This document shows positions 32,301-43,160 of a DNA stretch of 64,000 nt, piece after piece. The notes beneath the pieces were generated by a model, which saw nothing but the letters and a program-made list of their open reading frames with translations, was not told the DNA's origin and did not search any database. The position numbers were made by a program, and so were the translations under genes. Numbering within the stretch: position 1 is the stretch's first letter; every line of letters begins with the position of its first letter. The stretch comes from Podochytrium sp. JEL0797 (lineage: Eukaryota; Chytridiomycota; Chytridiomycetes; Chytridiales; Chytriomycetaceae): contig JADGJG010000036.1 in the NCBI GenBank assembly GCA_027596195.1, positions 1 through 64,000 on the forward strand, given 5' to 3'.

Positions 32301-35300
32301 GCAGAAGGCCAAGGTGGAACAGCATATTCTTCCTTTCACTCCGACCCCCCTCCCCCATATCTAATCGCTTTTTTGATAGCACGGTAGCGGAGGGAGTCTG
32401 TTCCAAGCCCTGCAATCCATCCACACGGACCCTTCCTCCAAGTCGCGCCGAGTTCCCGTGAACTATACACCATCCCTCACTTCCAGCATGACCACCGCCG
32501 CTGCCGCACCATCAACATCCTACGACAACTCCTCCCTCAAGAGCCCTACATCTCTCCTAACTTCAGACTCGAGGCAGCTGCAACCTAAACGCAGGTCGCA
32601 GAGGTCTCAGCAACACCAACACGGGCCCGTCACGATGGCGGAAGGCCACGCGTTTTATGCTATTCGAGTAGATGGGGCTGGGGAGGAAGGGTGTTGTGGG
32701 TCGCCGCGGTCGTCGGAGGATCAGGGGTCGTGTTCGAATGGTGGTGGGAGCGAGAGTGGGGTGAGCGAGGTCATGTCTGTGAGGACACAACAGCCCCAGC
32801 AGGTTCCTTTGTCGTCTGAGGAGAAGAGGAGATCGGAGAGGGGGTCTTTGTTGAACACGTTGGCGAGGACGAGTAGGAGTATTGCGAGTTTGTCGACTCT
32901 GGGTGGAGTGGGTGCGAATGGTGGACCTCCGAACAAGCGCACGAGTTTGAATTTGTCAGGGAAAGATGGGGAGGCGGATCATGGTGCGACTGCTGCTGGG
33001 TCTCCAGGGGCAGCGGGAAAGGCAAGTGGGAATTCGCCCATTTTGATGTCGTGGAAGGGGGATTCGAATTCTAAACCGGAGGAGAGTATGGTGTGTCGGC
33101 TTTGTTGGGAGAGTTTGAAGGAGGGTGGGGAAGGGGTTGCGTTGAAGTGTCAATGTGAGTTTTTTTTGAACTATTTGTCAGTTTGTAAAACTGACCATGC
33201 CATTTTTGTTTTTGTGTCTTGGAAAGACTGCAAATCCACAATTCATACTGCGTGTCTCCCCCTCGTCGAAGGAAGCCCCTGCATCACGTTCTTCAATGAG
33301 AAAAAAATTCAATACAGCTTCTTCAAAGTGTTCACATCACTGCTCAAGACTTACCGTACGTTCCTGGTCATGCCAGAGAAGCTGAAGCTGGCCAAAGAGG
33401 AGGAAGCGAGGAATGGCGGAATCACGGGAGGGGGTCATGGGGGTGGTGGGGCGAATATTGTGGGTTTGGATTTGATGCCAGACGATTGGTTCCGCAAAGC
33501 AGAGTTTTTGGCGAGTGTGGACCGAGAGACAAGGGTAAGTAAAGATGTTATCTCCGCATATCTAATGTTAAGAAATAGGCGTATCTCACCCACATTGTCG
33601 AAACGCAAAACTTTGTCCAATTCACGCTTGAACGCGTCGAGCTGCCCGAATCGGATTACGAGATTCTCTTCTTTGACGAGAGTGTGAAGGCCAAACTGAA
33701 TCGCTCGAAAATCAAGTTCACAAAGGAAACAACGCCGTTTTTGAAGGACGGAGCGTACAGCATCCGCGCCACAATCACGGCATTGGCGCCGAATAGCGAA
33801 GGGTTGGAGAAGGGTGAGAGTACTCTTTAATTTATTTGCTTTTATCTATTTTAATCTTGCATTTGATTCTCTTTGTGTGCGATCCGCATCAGACAAAAGC
33901 TTCTCCTCACCCTTGTTCCCACTCACAATCGACCCCCACCTCCTCACCACCCCACGCAAAGTCAACCCCCTCGTCACCGAAGCCGACCAAAACATGATGC
34001 GCTCACACACCAACGAAATCGTCAACCGCACACACATTGCGTCCACGAAACGAAAGCAAGACTTTTCGAAATGGATGCGCGTCAAGCTCAAGCATATCCA
34101 ACGTCCCGAGAGTCGACTCAACAATATCGATTTGTTGACGGAAGAGGAGCGTGAGATGCTGTTTGAGGATAAATTGAATTGTGTGGGGGGAGTGATTAGC
34201 ACGTATGAGGGTGCGCATTTGGCGAGTCAGAGTAATGCTGAGTTGCAGGCTGCGATTGAGGAGCTGCATGGGCAGCAGTATTTGCTGATTGATATGACGG
34301 AGGCGCAATTAGTGGACGCGTGAGTGAAAATTTTATTGGTTCCATGCGAAACATTTTCCAACTGAAGGGATTCCTCCCACACAGCCACAACCAGGACGCC
34401 TACAAATCCATCACAAATCGACTACTCAATGTAATGACACTGTACAAGGAACATTTATTCGCCTTGGAAAACCCGGAATACGCACCCCGCACTCCAGCAG
34501 GATCGGTGCGACGACCCCCCCCAGGACTGGGCTCGACGGGTGGGGGCAACTCCAAAACAGCGTCTCCAGACCAAATGTCGATTGCTTCAGCTGCAGGATC
34601 TGCGGCTGCAACGGTTCCAGTGTCGGTCCGATCCCGGTCTGAGAGTTTGAGAAAGCCGCAAACTCCGGCAGGACAAGGAGCTTCGCCGTCCTCTTCCGTG
34701 CGAGGAATCAGAGCCTTGTCTACCGCACAGAATCCGGAGCGCAAACCCTCGCTTCAAACCCAAGTGGAGAAATCGGAACCGGCGTTGCCCGTTAAAGCAG
34801 CGGAATCCGAACTCCACGCGCCATCAACACCTCAAATCCGATCCCGAACCGACAGCATCCAGCAGTACCCGAACCCCATACATCGCTCGCACAGTACGAA
34901 AAGCAAACTCTCTTCCCATGTCGCGTCACCACCCCCGAGGAGTCCCACTCGAAGTCAACAGCCACCGGTGCCAACCTCTCAAGAATCTATTGATTCCCAA
35001 AAGTCGAGTAGCTTGTCTTCTGCCCACTCCACCAAAGGAATGGCTTCCCCGAAATCCTCGCTATGCTCAACTCCACCCCAGGTTGTTCTCCCGCGAGATG
35101 AAAACATCACTTCTTCAATCAACCTTGGAGAAAGTATGCCGCGGAGTCGATCCTTTGCGCAGAGCATTGATCTGATGATGAAATCGGCTGCTTCGGACGC
35201 GTCCATAAATAGTGGGCGGATTGTGGACGACGCCATTTCGGAGATTGAAAAGGCGCAGGACGAGTTGAGATTGCTGGTGGAGGCAACGCGAAAGAGGATT

Positions 35301-35411
35301 CCAGAGTTGGTAATGGGAGATGAGGTTGCAGTTCTCGTTGACAAGAGGGAACCACCCCCAGCTTCGCCAGTGTTGAGCCCGCGAATTTATGGACGCGATT
35401 CAAAAGAATAG
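29397..35411 (+). CDS. Large DENN-domain protein (Rab GEF) with C1-like zinc module
   Basis: Eleven exons: 29397-29747, 29855-30142, 30316-30887, 30949-31078, 31148-31441, 31489-32313, 32380-33154, 33227-33534, 33579-33813, 33893-34319, 34385-35411, giving 1,743 residues in one frame. uDENN from about 214 (FCFPNSL, HSFVTIASEG, YGVCLTIYE); cDENN about 390-560 (FFDLFADWVKE, FRTLSVTHIITLFEHAL, EKRILFLSKHYSMLT, LLLYPFTWQHHYIPILP); then a disordered Gly/Ser-rich insert. The exon 7/8 junction creates C-x2-C-x14-C-x2-C-x4-H-x2-C (Cys1059-Cys1088), the core spacing of a C1-type zinc finger. dDENN from 1182 (YLTHIVETQNFVQFTLERVE). The tail is long and Ser/Pro-rich. DENN proteins exchange GDP for GTP on Rabs; the cognate Rab is unknown. 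Confidence 0.88.
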
Positions 35412-35552
35412 ATATCAAGTAACGCTTTATGGAGTGTTTGGAGACCCCAGAATGTATTCCCATGACCTCACATAATATCTTTCCCCACAAAAAATCCCAT
35501 CATCCGAAAAAAGAATATATTGCAGAGAAGATACTGAATAGAGTCAAGGCGC

Positions 35553-36540
35553 TTATTTCTTTCCAGCAGTGGCAGCCTAAAAGCAGGGGACGTGAGCAAC
35601 CTCCGACACCCAATATAAAACAAGCTCCAAATTACCTTGGCCTTCTTGGTTCCTCTGAACTTCTTGGCTCTGTTCTTTCTCTCCTTTCTCTGCTTGGAGG
35701 AAACGAGTCCCTTGGCACCAATTCCGTGTCTGATCAAACGGTACTTGGGCTCAACCTTCTTGGCCTCATCGAGCGAGTCGTACACCAAGGCGAATCCGGT
35801 GGACTTGCCTCCTCCGAACGCGGTGCGGAAGCCGAAAGTGAAGACGCAGTCCTCAGACGACTTGTAAAGCTTGGCGAGCTTCTCGCCGAGCTCCTTGTGG
35901 GACACGTTGGGGCGGCCGGGGTGGATCACGTCCACAATCATCTGCTTGCGCGAGAGGAGACGGTTGGTGAGGAACTTGCGGGTTCTGAGAGTGACAGCGT
36001 TGTCGGCCTGGTGCTTGTAGTTAGTATTCGGATTCCGAGTGGGTTTGCATTCGAGAGGGGTTGGCTGGGTCGAGAGTGCGTGGGATCGAGTTCCAATTCG
36101 AGAGAGCTTCGCAACGGCATTCGTTCGCCCCTCATACGCTCACGCAGCAGTTTCGAATGTGGGACTCAGTCCCCAGGCAGTTTCGGAGTCAAAGCGGGAC
36201 CGCATGTCACTTGGACACGAGATGCCATCGCTTCGCATCAACTAGGTTCGATCCATCTGATTGCCATTACGACACGCCGATTCAAGCATTGGGGCTCTGC
36301 AGATGTACTCGTCTCGTCGCTGCTGATGGTCGATGGCGTGGATGGGTGGGGATGGATGGGTGCGCAGGCAGGGAGGGCACTCGCCATTTTGTTTCGAAAG
36401 GGGGAAGGGAAAAATCGAAGTGCGTCTCTCTCTTGCCAAGAATGTAATGTCTTGGACGCACCCGCTTGTCCCTTCAAGGCACCGATAATGGTCTTGATTA
36501 TCTATCTACCTTTCCCGAATTTTAATGATTCAATTACCAT
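35553..36540 (-). CDS. RPS24: 40S ribosomal protein eS24
   Basis: Three exons: 36540-36538 (only the ATG), 36007-35636, 35576-35553, giving 132 residues, the normal eS24 size. The sequence after Met is [18 protein letters not shown], then [40 protein letters not shown] and [15 protein letters not shown], ending AATAGKK; all are diagnostic. Exon 1 is placed where ATG is directly followed by GTAATTG. The 530-nt first intron ends TACTAAC...CACCAG, a perfect branch point. That intron is far longer than others in the window, as is common for fungal ribosomal-protein genes. The gene converges with the DENN gene. A component of the small ribosomal subunit. Confidence 0.93.
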
Positions 36541-36715
36541 GAAAGTTGTATTGTGATTTGGGAAGAAGGCGTTCATAACTTCTTAGGACAATTAAAGTGG
36601 AGTGAATTATATTCGAGAGTAGTGTATTCCGTTCGTGAAACGATGTCATATAAGTTCCCTGCATTGTTTTAACAAAAAGGTCATGTTTTTCATTCATTTG
36701 CGAAACACCTGCGAT

Positions 36716-37747
36716 ATGAATGTGCCAGATTCCTCAGCGCTCCCTCCATTCCGCATTCAATCGACAGACACGGCACCCTATTACTATCTTACGTACTGCT
36801 TAACCTTACCAACCAACATTGCGGGGTTGTTGCTCTCATCTGCCGTCGTGTTTGGATTGTGGCGAACGGACTCCTTCAAAGATTTGCCGCGAGTCCAGCG
36901 CATGTTTGCGTTTCTCATCTTGCTGAGTGGGCTGTATTCTTTCTACAACATCATTATACTCATTCAGTTGCTCTACTTCAACTCGGAAACGTTTCAAATC
37001 GTGAACATCATTCTCGTGGCGTCGTGGTTTGAGTTTGTGATGCTTTTTAATACGGCGCTGTCGATGGAACGATACTTTCACGTGAATGCGACCAAGGATG
37101 GGGATACGATCTGGCACTTTGCCATTCTGGTAGTCTTGTATCTCACAGGCGTTGCTGTGGTCATCTGGGCGGCCGTGCCAGTAAGATTAATTCATTAAGT
37201 AAGCTTTTATTAATGAACTGGTGATTAGCCGAACCCTCTGGACAACTCTGTGGTGTGGAAATACGTCCTCCCCATCTCCTTCTTCTTCACTTCCATCCCA
37301 ACCGTCTACTTTTACCGTGCCACATATGTGTTGGCATACAACAAGCTCAGCCTCCTTGCCTCCACCAACTCGGCCGTCGAAAGAAACTTTGACTCTGTCG
37401 TGCGCAGCATCCTCCGAAACTCCATCCTCATGACCACCTCCATGATGATCAGTTATTTCCCACAAATTCTGCTCCTGTTTCTCGTTTCTGTTGGGGTTGG
37501 GATAGACGATACCTATGGCCTCAAGGTTGGGGTGAATGTTCTTTCAGGGTTGGATACTCTTATCACAGCCGGCTTGGGGCTTTATTTCTTGAGAGAGACA
37601 AGGTTATATTTGTGCAGGTTGGTCAGGAGGAGGGAGCTGGAGGATGGAAAGGGGGTGGGGGTGGAGGTGAGGCCCATCACGTCGGACAACACTCCAGACC
37701 CTTCTCCGGGGTCGGCGGAAACGCCGCCGATGCCCACGGTGCTTTGA
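36716..37747 (+). CDS. Seven-helix receptor-like protein with ERY motif, copy 1
   Basis: Two exons, 36716-37180 and 37229-37747, giving 327 residues. Seven hydrophobic helices are visible: near 31-49, 62-85, 92-115, 130-152, then after the intron KYVLPISFFFTSIPTVYFY, ILMTTSMMISYFPQILLLFLVSV and VLSGLDTLITAGLGLYFL. Helix 3 ends NTALSMERYF with Glu-Arg-Tyr at 118-120, the D/E-R-Y signature of rhodopsin-like GPCRs. The C-terminal tail is Ser/Thr/Pro-rich (NTPDPSPGSAETPP), as expected for a phosphorylated cytosolic tail. There is no signal peptide. A paralogue at 50707-51760 has the same intron. A G-protein-coupled function is inferred from topology and ERY only; other 7TM families remain possible. 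Confidence 0.65.
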
Positions 37748-37971
37748 ACTTTACTCGTACATATTTAAATTAGTTTGTTCTTAATATAATCACTCGGTGG
37801 CTTCCGCAGCAAACAAATGCCAGTTCTGGCCCCCTGCTTTGCCTTCGGGAAAATTTATTTCGCCCAGGCCCGGCCAGAAATGCCCATGCTTCGGTCCCCA
37901 TTTGCTTTGGGCCTGGCCCCCCAACGATGTACAAAATGAACCGCCGTTTCCTTTGCCCCCCGTTCGAAAAA

Positions 37972-38727
37972 ATGCACGCAATCCTCGGCCCGGCACCAAC
38001 CACATCACACCACCACCACCAGTGGCTGCACCTCGTTCTCGCCACAAACAAGCTCGTGCTGGTGCCGTCTGCACAGCCTTGCAATCCGGCGCAGACCACG
38101 GCCGCTATCGCACACCTGTTTGCCAGCACACAGGTTCACCGCGACCGCCTCGTGTATGCCCTGGCGGGAAAGGTCTTCACGCCGCAGAGTCCGAGGCCGT
38201 TTGGGGGGGCGCGCAGTAAGCCAGGGTGAGTTGCTCAATAATTAAGTACCGTTTAAAACTCTTAAGATTCCCCTTGCAGCTACACGGCCTTCAACGGACT
38301 AACCCCACAAGCGCTGTTGCAGTATATTGTTACCGAAACGTATCGAGTGTACACCCAGACCATGGCAAAAGGCCTCCTCGCGTTCCTCGCGCGAAGTGTT
38401 GCCGATGTGATGGAGATGCAGTGGGCAGGAATGAAGGACGAGATTGACGAGTGTTTGTTGAAGGGTATGAAGAGAGCGGGGCATTGTGCCTGGTTTGGAG
38501 CTGTTTATATTCCCAGACGGTTGCGCCATTGTGGGGCGGTGCGTGTTGCGACGAGTTCGGTGGTGCAGTTTGGGGTGAGGAGGGGGAGGAAGATGGAGGA
38601 GTTTCTCGAGGAAAGAGGGAGGAGGGCTGACTCGAGATCCTCGTCGTTGGGGGGCTCCACGGCTGCTGGAAGTTTGAGTGGGGATTCGTGCTCCGAGTGC
38701 GGATGTGGAAAGAAGCGAAAAGTATAG
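37972..38727 (+). CDS. Orphan family with PFGG and GHxxW motifs, member 1
   Basis: Two exons, 37972-38225 and 38280-38727, giving 233 residues. I do not recognise the family. Core blocks shared with 41307-42257 and 46194-46811 are RLVYALAGKVF, PFGGARSKPGY, LLQYIVTETYRVY, then a helical GMKDEIDECLLKGMKRAGH and WFGAVYIP, ending RRLRH. The order looks like a small alpha-helical globular domain of about 150 residues. The tail is Ser-rich and ends CSECGCGKKRKV, with clustered Cys and a basic end that could act as an NLS. The intron splits PG|Y; the other members have none there. The start at 37972 was chosen because it aligns with the N-terminus of member 4. No signal peptide or transmembrane helix, so probably intracellular. 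Confidence 0.65.
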
Positions 38728-38795
38728 GCCTTTTTTTTGGTCGCGTCGTGTGTAAATTGTTGTTAAAATTGTCAATAAAAAATAAATTAAACGAA

Positions 38796-39116
38796 TTAAA
38801 AGTTGTCCAAATAAATTCCAAAAAAAAATTGGAAACAATTTATAGAATCTGCCTTTTTTTCTTTTTCTACATGACTTGTGCCTAGCCCATTGCCGCCTCC
38901 AAAACCGACTGCCACCACCGCGACTTCATGAATCCGACTGTAGATGATGTGGATCACGATAATCCAGATCAAGATTTTGCGACTGCGGTCGATCCGGGCC
39001 CGGTGGAACCCGAAGAAGAACCCCAGCTCTCCGCCGCAACGATTCGTATTCTCTCGCAGCTTGCCATCCGCGCAAACCAAGCCCACTATTGAGTTCGGCA
39101 TTGGCTCCAAACTCAT
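38796..39116 (-). CDS. Possible small membrane protein
   Basis: Single open frame of 106 residues starting MSLEPMPNSIVGLVCADGK, with one hydrophobic stretch (ILIWIIVIHIIYS) after a basic RIDRSRK patch, then a Gly-rich GFGGGNGLG and a charged HVEKEKK. The layout (short lumenal-type N-terminus, one helix, Gly-rich basic tail) is compatible with small ER proteins, but nothing identifies it. The last residues run through a low-complexity A/T tract, so the true C-terminus may be shorter. It could be spurious. Confidence 0.3.
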   Translation of the reverse strand: MSLEPMPNSIVGLVCADGKLRENTNRCGGELGFFFGFHRARIDRSRKILIWIIVIHIIYSRIHEVAVVAVGFGGGNGLGTSHVEKEKKADSINCFQFFFGIYLDNF

Positions 39117-40036
39117 AATTGAGAGAGGCAGCTACAGTACTACCGCTCTAAATGCAATGTTGTGTTCTGTTGAGAGACCAGGAGATAGGATGGCATCAAC
39201 AACACCAATGCCACATGCTGGGATGTTTTTCACTCCGCCACGCCTCTTGGGGGGCTCGTTGGGTACTCCAGAAGCGAGTTTTCGCGAATCAATCGTGTTT
39301 CCACCCATTCTCCAGCTTCCAACACTCCTTAACAAGCGACACAAGGCTCATCATCCCAGATGGGCGCTGTTCATCAAGTTTTGACTCCACTTCATCAAAT
39401 TCTTTGCACTTTCGCGAATCATTGCCTCCCGTTCCCCAACTGCCAACACTCGTCAACAAGGAGCTCAAGGCGCATCATCCCACATGGGCACTGTGCATCA
39501 GGTTTTGGCTCCGCTTCACCAAAATGGGCCAACCCTGAGATCTTCTGACTCGAGAAGAAATGGAGTCGGCTGCAAAAACGAAAATGAAGAAGTTATTTGG
39601 AGGAAAATGAGAGTGGGGGTGGGGAATGGAATTCTTTCCATTTCATTACTTGAATACAGTTTCTATGTTTGTAAATGGATCCACCTCATGGAGAGGGGCT
39701 GAAAATTATTGAGTTTCAGCGAAAGATGAGTGTCATATTCGCTGGATTTTGTTCTTTTTCAGAACAGTTGGGGCTGAAAATGGGTCGAAAAACTATATAT
39801 ATGCAAATCTCTCATGTGCAAATAATGGAAAAAGGTTTATATTAATGATTTGAAATAGAATTAGCCAATTTGGTTGCGTTTTCAGCGAGAAAATGGGCCA
39901 GGCACAGTGAATGTGCCCACAGCAAAACACAGCTTCGAACCTGAGCAAGTTCCCAACCATGCAGACACCTCAGTTTTGATTTTTTTGTAGTCGCTTTCTC
40001 CAAACCCATCCAAAACGACTAGAAGGCTAGCATTAT
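39117..40036. other. Intergenic, no gene seen
   Basis: About 900 nt without supported coding sequence. It contains an imperfect direct repeat (annotated separately) at 39281-39525 and AT-rich DNA from 39590 to 40000. The repeat is preceded by short open frames with no protein-like composition. Confidence 0.55.
39281..39525 (+). repeat. Imperfect tandem repeat, period about 130 bp, two units
   Basis: Units start at 39281 and 39411, both with TTCGCGAATCA. They share CCAACACTC, TCAACAAG or its variant, CATCATCCCA, ATGGGC, CTGT, CATCA, GTTTTG, CTCC and CTTCA in the same order. Roughly three quarters of positions agree by eye. No coding signal. Confidence 0.7.
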
Positions 40037-40129
40037 TTGAAGCCAATTTGGATGAGAAAAATGTCAGGCGCAGTCAGGCACAGCCGGAGGCACTGCTGTG
40101 GGGATAAATGTGAAAATCTGCGTCGAAAA

Positions 40130-41090
40130 AATCGAGGCCAAATCCGGAAGCCAGCAACCAACGGCCAACGCCCCGTCCGCTCCAAACCCCAACAATCCTT
40201 CCGCCTCGCCCTCTCCGCCACCCACCCCGACAAACTCACGCTCACCCCGGGCCCCCTCCCACTTGACAACCCAACCATCCTCCAAACCACTCTTCGTGCC
40301 GTGTGGACTCTGTCTCTGTTGGAATCTACGCAATCACACCCAGATCGACTCGTCTATGCGGTGGCTGGGAAACTGTTTTGTGCAAACAGCCCGCTTCCAT
40401 TTGGAGGGACCAAGTCCAAACCAGGATATACCCACTTCCACGGCGCCACGACGCAAGCGTTGGTGGAATACATTGTTTCCGAAACGTGTCGCATATATTT
40501 TATCGCACAATCGTCTGCCTTGTTGAAATTTGTGCGTGCATGTGTGCAAAGTGTTGTGAGAATGCAGCGAGGGAATGCGAAGGATGCCGTGGATGAACTC
40601 GTGCTTAGGGGGATGAGAAGGGCGGGACATGTGGATTGGCATGGTGCTTTGTATATTCCTGAATGGTTGAGGCATCGATGGGAGGAGGTGGATGGTGGTT
40701 CCTGAGGTGAAGGTTGGGTTGGTTGAGTTTAGTGTGTTGGGGTCATGTGAGTTTTGGGTCGGAAGCAGTGGATCGTCTTTTGGTGGAAGTAGCAGTGGTG
40801 GAGGGGGGAGGGGTGGTGAAGGGGATGACGATGGCGTTTCTCCCATTTCATCCACGCGTGGAGCGGAGAGAAGGAAGCCGCACAATTGTGCAAGCAAAAA
40901 CAGTTCGAATGAGGAAAGTGGAGATTCTCCTGGTGGGAGCAGCGAGGATGACAGTGGGAACCAGAGCGGCGGTGGGAGTGGGTCCTCGACGGCGCAAATG
41001 TTGCCGTCTGTTTCGAGGGATGGGGGGGCCAGTTCGAATGAAGGCACTTCTTACAGGCATGGTTTTAGAAGAGAAGGAGGAGTGTGTGTG
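40130..41090 (+). pseudogene. Orphan family member 2, disrupted tandem copy
   Basis: This is a duplicate of 41307-42257 about 1.15 kb upstream. The two share the 5' flank (GAGGCCAAAT, GGAAGCCAGCAA) and nearly the whole coding sequence, including DRLVYAVAGKLF, PFGGTKSKPGYTHFHGAT and GMRRAGHVDWHGALYIP. Two lesions are visible against that copy. First, GCCAGCAACCAACGG here replaces a longer stretch holding the ATG, so the normal start codon is deleted. Second, indels after LRHRWE shift the frame and add an early stop (GGS-stop near 40705), while the Ser/Gly-rich tail continues in another frame to about 41090. An upstream in-frame ATG at 40037 could still start a 222-residue chimeric protein, so expression of a truncated form is not excluded. 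Confidence 0.7.
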
Positions 41091-41306
41091 ATTGATTCTT
41101 TTGTGTTTTGCTTCCTCGACGCGTCCTTTTCTTACATTCAATAAAAACGAATCAAACGAATGGAAGGAAATAACAACCAGAGCTCGTATTTCACTTTCTG
41201 AAACACATTCGCCAAATGATACTTCCAAAAACAGAACAACGCCTCAAAAAAACACGAACCAACTGCTTCAAAAAAAATTGAGGCCAAATTCGGAAGCCAG
41301 CAAAAA

Positions 41307-42257
41307 ATGACCCCAACCAACGGCCAACAACCCCTCCGCTCCAAAACCCAACAATCCTTCCGCCTCGCCCTCTCCCCCACCCACCCCGACAAACTCACGC
41401 TCGCCCCGTGCCCCCTCCCGCTCGACAAACCAACCATCCTCCACACCACACTTCGTGCCGTGTGGACTCTGTTGGAATCTACAAAAGCGCCACCCGATCG
41501 ACTCGTCTATGCGGTTGCGGGGAAACTGTTTTGTGCAAACAGCCCGCTTCCATTTGGGGGGACCAAGTCGAAACCGGGGTACACCCACTTCCACGGCGCC
41601 ACGACGCAAGCGTTGGTGGAATACATTGTTTCCGAAACGTATCGCGTCTATTTTATCACACAATCGTCTGCTTTGTTGAAATTTGTGCGTGCGTGTGTGC
41701 AAAGTGTTGTGAGAATGCAGCGAGGGAATAGGAAGGATGCCGTGGATGAACTCGTGCTTAGGGGGATGAGAAGGGCGGGACATGTGGATTGGCATGGTGC
41801 TTTGTATATTCCTGAATGGTTGAGGCATCGGTGGGAGGTGGATGCGGTGGTTCCTGACGCGAAGGTTGGGTGGGTTGAGTTTAGTGTGTTGGGGACGCGT
41901 GAGTTTCGGGTTGGATGTACACGGGTGGAGAGCGATAGGTCTTCTTTTGGTGGAAGTAGCAGTGGTGGAGGGGGGAGGAGTGGTGAAGGGAATGATGGCG
42001 TTTCTCCCGTTTCATCCGCGCGTGGAGGGGAGAGAAGGAAGCGGCGGCGCAATTGTGCAAGCAGCAACAACTCGAACGACGAGAGTGGAGATTCTCCTGG
42101 TGGGAGCAGTGGGGATGACAGTGGGAACCAGAGTGGCGGAGGGAGTGGGTCCTCGGGGGCACAAGTGTTGCCGTCTGTTTCGTGGGACGGGGGCGGGAGT
42201 TCGAATGAAGGGTCTTATCATGGGCATGCCTTGAGAAGGGGAAGAAGAATAAACTAA
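41307..42257 (+). CDS. Orphan family with PFGG and GHxxW motifs, member 3
   Basis: Single exon, 316 residues. The conserved core occupies about 10-185: QQSFRLALSPTHPDKLTL, then DRLVYAVAGKLF, PFGGTKSKPGYTHFHGAT, LVEYIVSETYRVYF, ARRGM-type helix VDELVLRGMRRAGH, and DWHGALYIPEWLRHRW. A C-terminal beta-like segment VGWVEFSVLG leads into a low-complexity tail rich in Ser, Gly, Asp and Asn with a basic cluster GERRKRRRN (possible NLS) and an Arg-rich end RRGRRIN. Intronless, unlike member 1. Its closest relative is the disrupted copy immediately upstream. No similarity to a known enzyme or DNA-binding motif is apparent to me. Probably nuclear or cytosolic. Confidence 0.65.
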   Translation: MTPTNGQQPLRSKTQQSFRLALSPTHPDKLTLAPCPLPLDKPTILHTTLRAVWTLLESTKAPPDRLVYAVAGKLFCANSPLPFGGTKSKPGYTHFHGATTQALVEYIVSETYRVYFITQSSALLKFVRACVQSVVRMQRGNRKDAVDELVLRGMRRAGHVDWHGALYIPEWLRHRWEVDAVVPDAKVGWVEFSVLGTREFRVGCTRVESDRSSFGGSSSGGGGRSGEGNDGVSPVSSARGGERRKRRRNCASSNNSNDESGDSPGGSSGDDSGNQSGGGSGSSGAQVLPSVSWDGGGSSNEGSYHGHALRRGRRIN

Positions 42258-42344
42258 TCATTTCTCGACGCGTTTTATTTTTCATGCACACCCCCAGATT
42301 TCCGCCCACACCCCAATTTCTCACTTTCCAAGAATTCCAAAACA

Positions 42345-42900
42345 CTAGACTTTGTCGTCGTGGAATGCCCACGTTGTCTTTTTCGGGTTGTTTCCGGCTC
42401 TCATCACATAGGTTGCGTTGTCGGCGGGAAGTTCCTGTAACCAAGCCTCAGCATCTCAATACCCACAGACACACATTAATACAAAAACACACCTTCAACC
42501 CGCAGCTCGACAACATGCTCAGAATCGACAAACACACGGCAGACACCGTCAACGCGGGGGACCACTGGTCGTACAGGATGCTCAGGCAGATGTGGCCGTT
42601 GGAGTAAATGTGCGGGTGAACGGGGGATGTGCCGAGGAACACGACTTCGGGCGATTCGAGGGGGTACTTTGCTCCGAATTTGAACTGCGCCAGAGGGTTA
42701 GAGAGGGGCCTGCTTGGAATGAAAATTACCTGCAGTGTGAAGGTCTCGCCTTGGTACAGCGTGCCCTCGGCGCCGAGTATCCGGATCTTCCACAGACTCA
42801 GGTTGTCGTCGTCCGTCTCCACGACAGCCATTCCCGCGGGCGGGTTGGTCTTCATGTCGCGGAGCTCCTTGGTCAATCGTTTGTGGAAGATGTTGGACAT
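42345..42900 (-). CDS. UBE2W: UBE2W-type ubiquitin-conjugating enzyme E2
   Basis: Three exons: 42900-42730, 42684-42493, 42434-42345, giving 150 residues from MSNIFHKRLTKEL, matching the about 151 residues of UBE2W. The sequence has NPPAGM, GAEGTLYQGETF, YPLESPEVVF, then VHPHIYSNGHICLSIL with catalytic Cys90, the UBE2W-typical DQWSPALTVSAVCLSILSML, and C-terminal NNPKKTTWAFHDD. UBE2W enzymes ubiquitinate the alpha-amino group of substrates with flexible N-termini and have an unusual disordered C-terminus; the NPKKT segment here fits. The frame stays open upstream to an ATG at 42984 that would add 28 Pro/Lys-rich residues; I prefer 42900 because it matches the family length. Confidence 0.9.
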
Positions 42901-43160
42901 GTGTTTTGGCGGGGTTGACGAAGGAGGAGGAGTTGGGAGGGTGTTGGTTCTTGCGGGTTTTTTTTTGGGTCGCCCAAACATCATTCCAAACTGGCAATCT
43001 CACACGCCCAATCTCGATCGATTTACTCTGCATCAATAGGTGTAGAAAGAAAGAAAGGAAAAACACCCAACCAACCAACTAAACCCTCGCACAGTCCAAA
43101 CGAGAAAAAAAACCCCATCACACACAAAACTTATCAAACCCAAGAATCCAATACTCCTCT

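Noticed and set aside
36240..36260. GGTTCGATCC, resembling a tRNA B box
   Set aside because: No matching T-stem, A box or acceptor stem at the right spacing; it lies in the eS24 intron.
35429..36556. A 375-codon plus-strand frame over eS24
   Set aside because: It overlaps the eS24 exons antisense. The minus-strand eS24 protein is unmistakable, and the plus frame has no recognisable domain.
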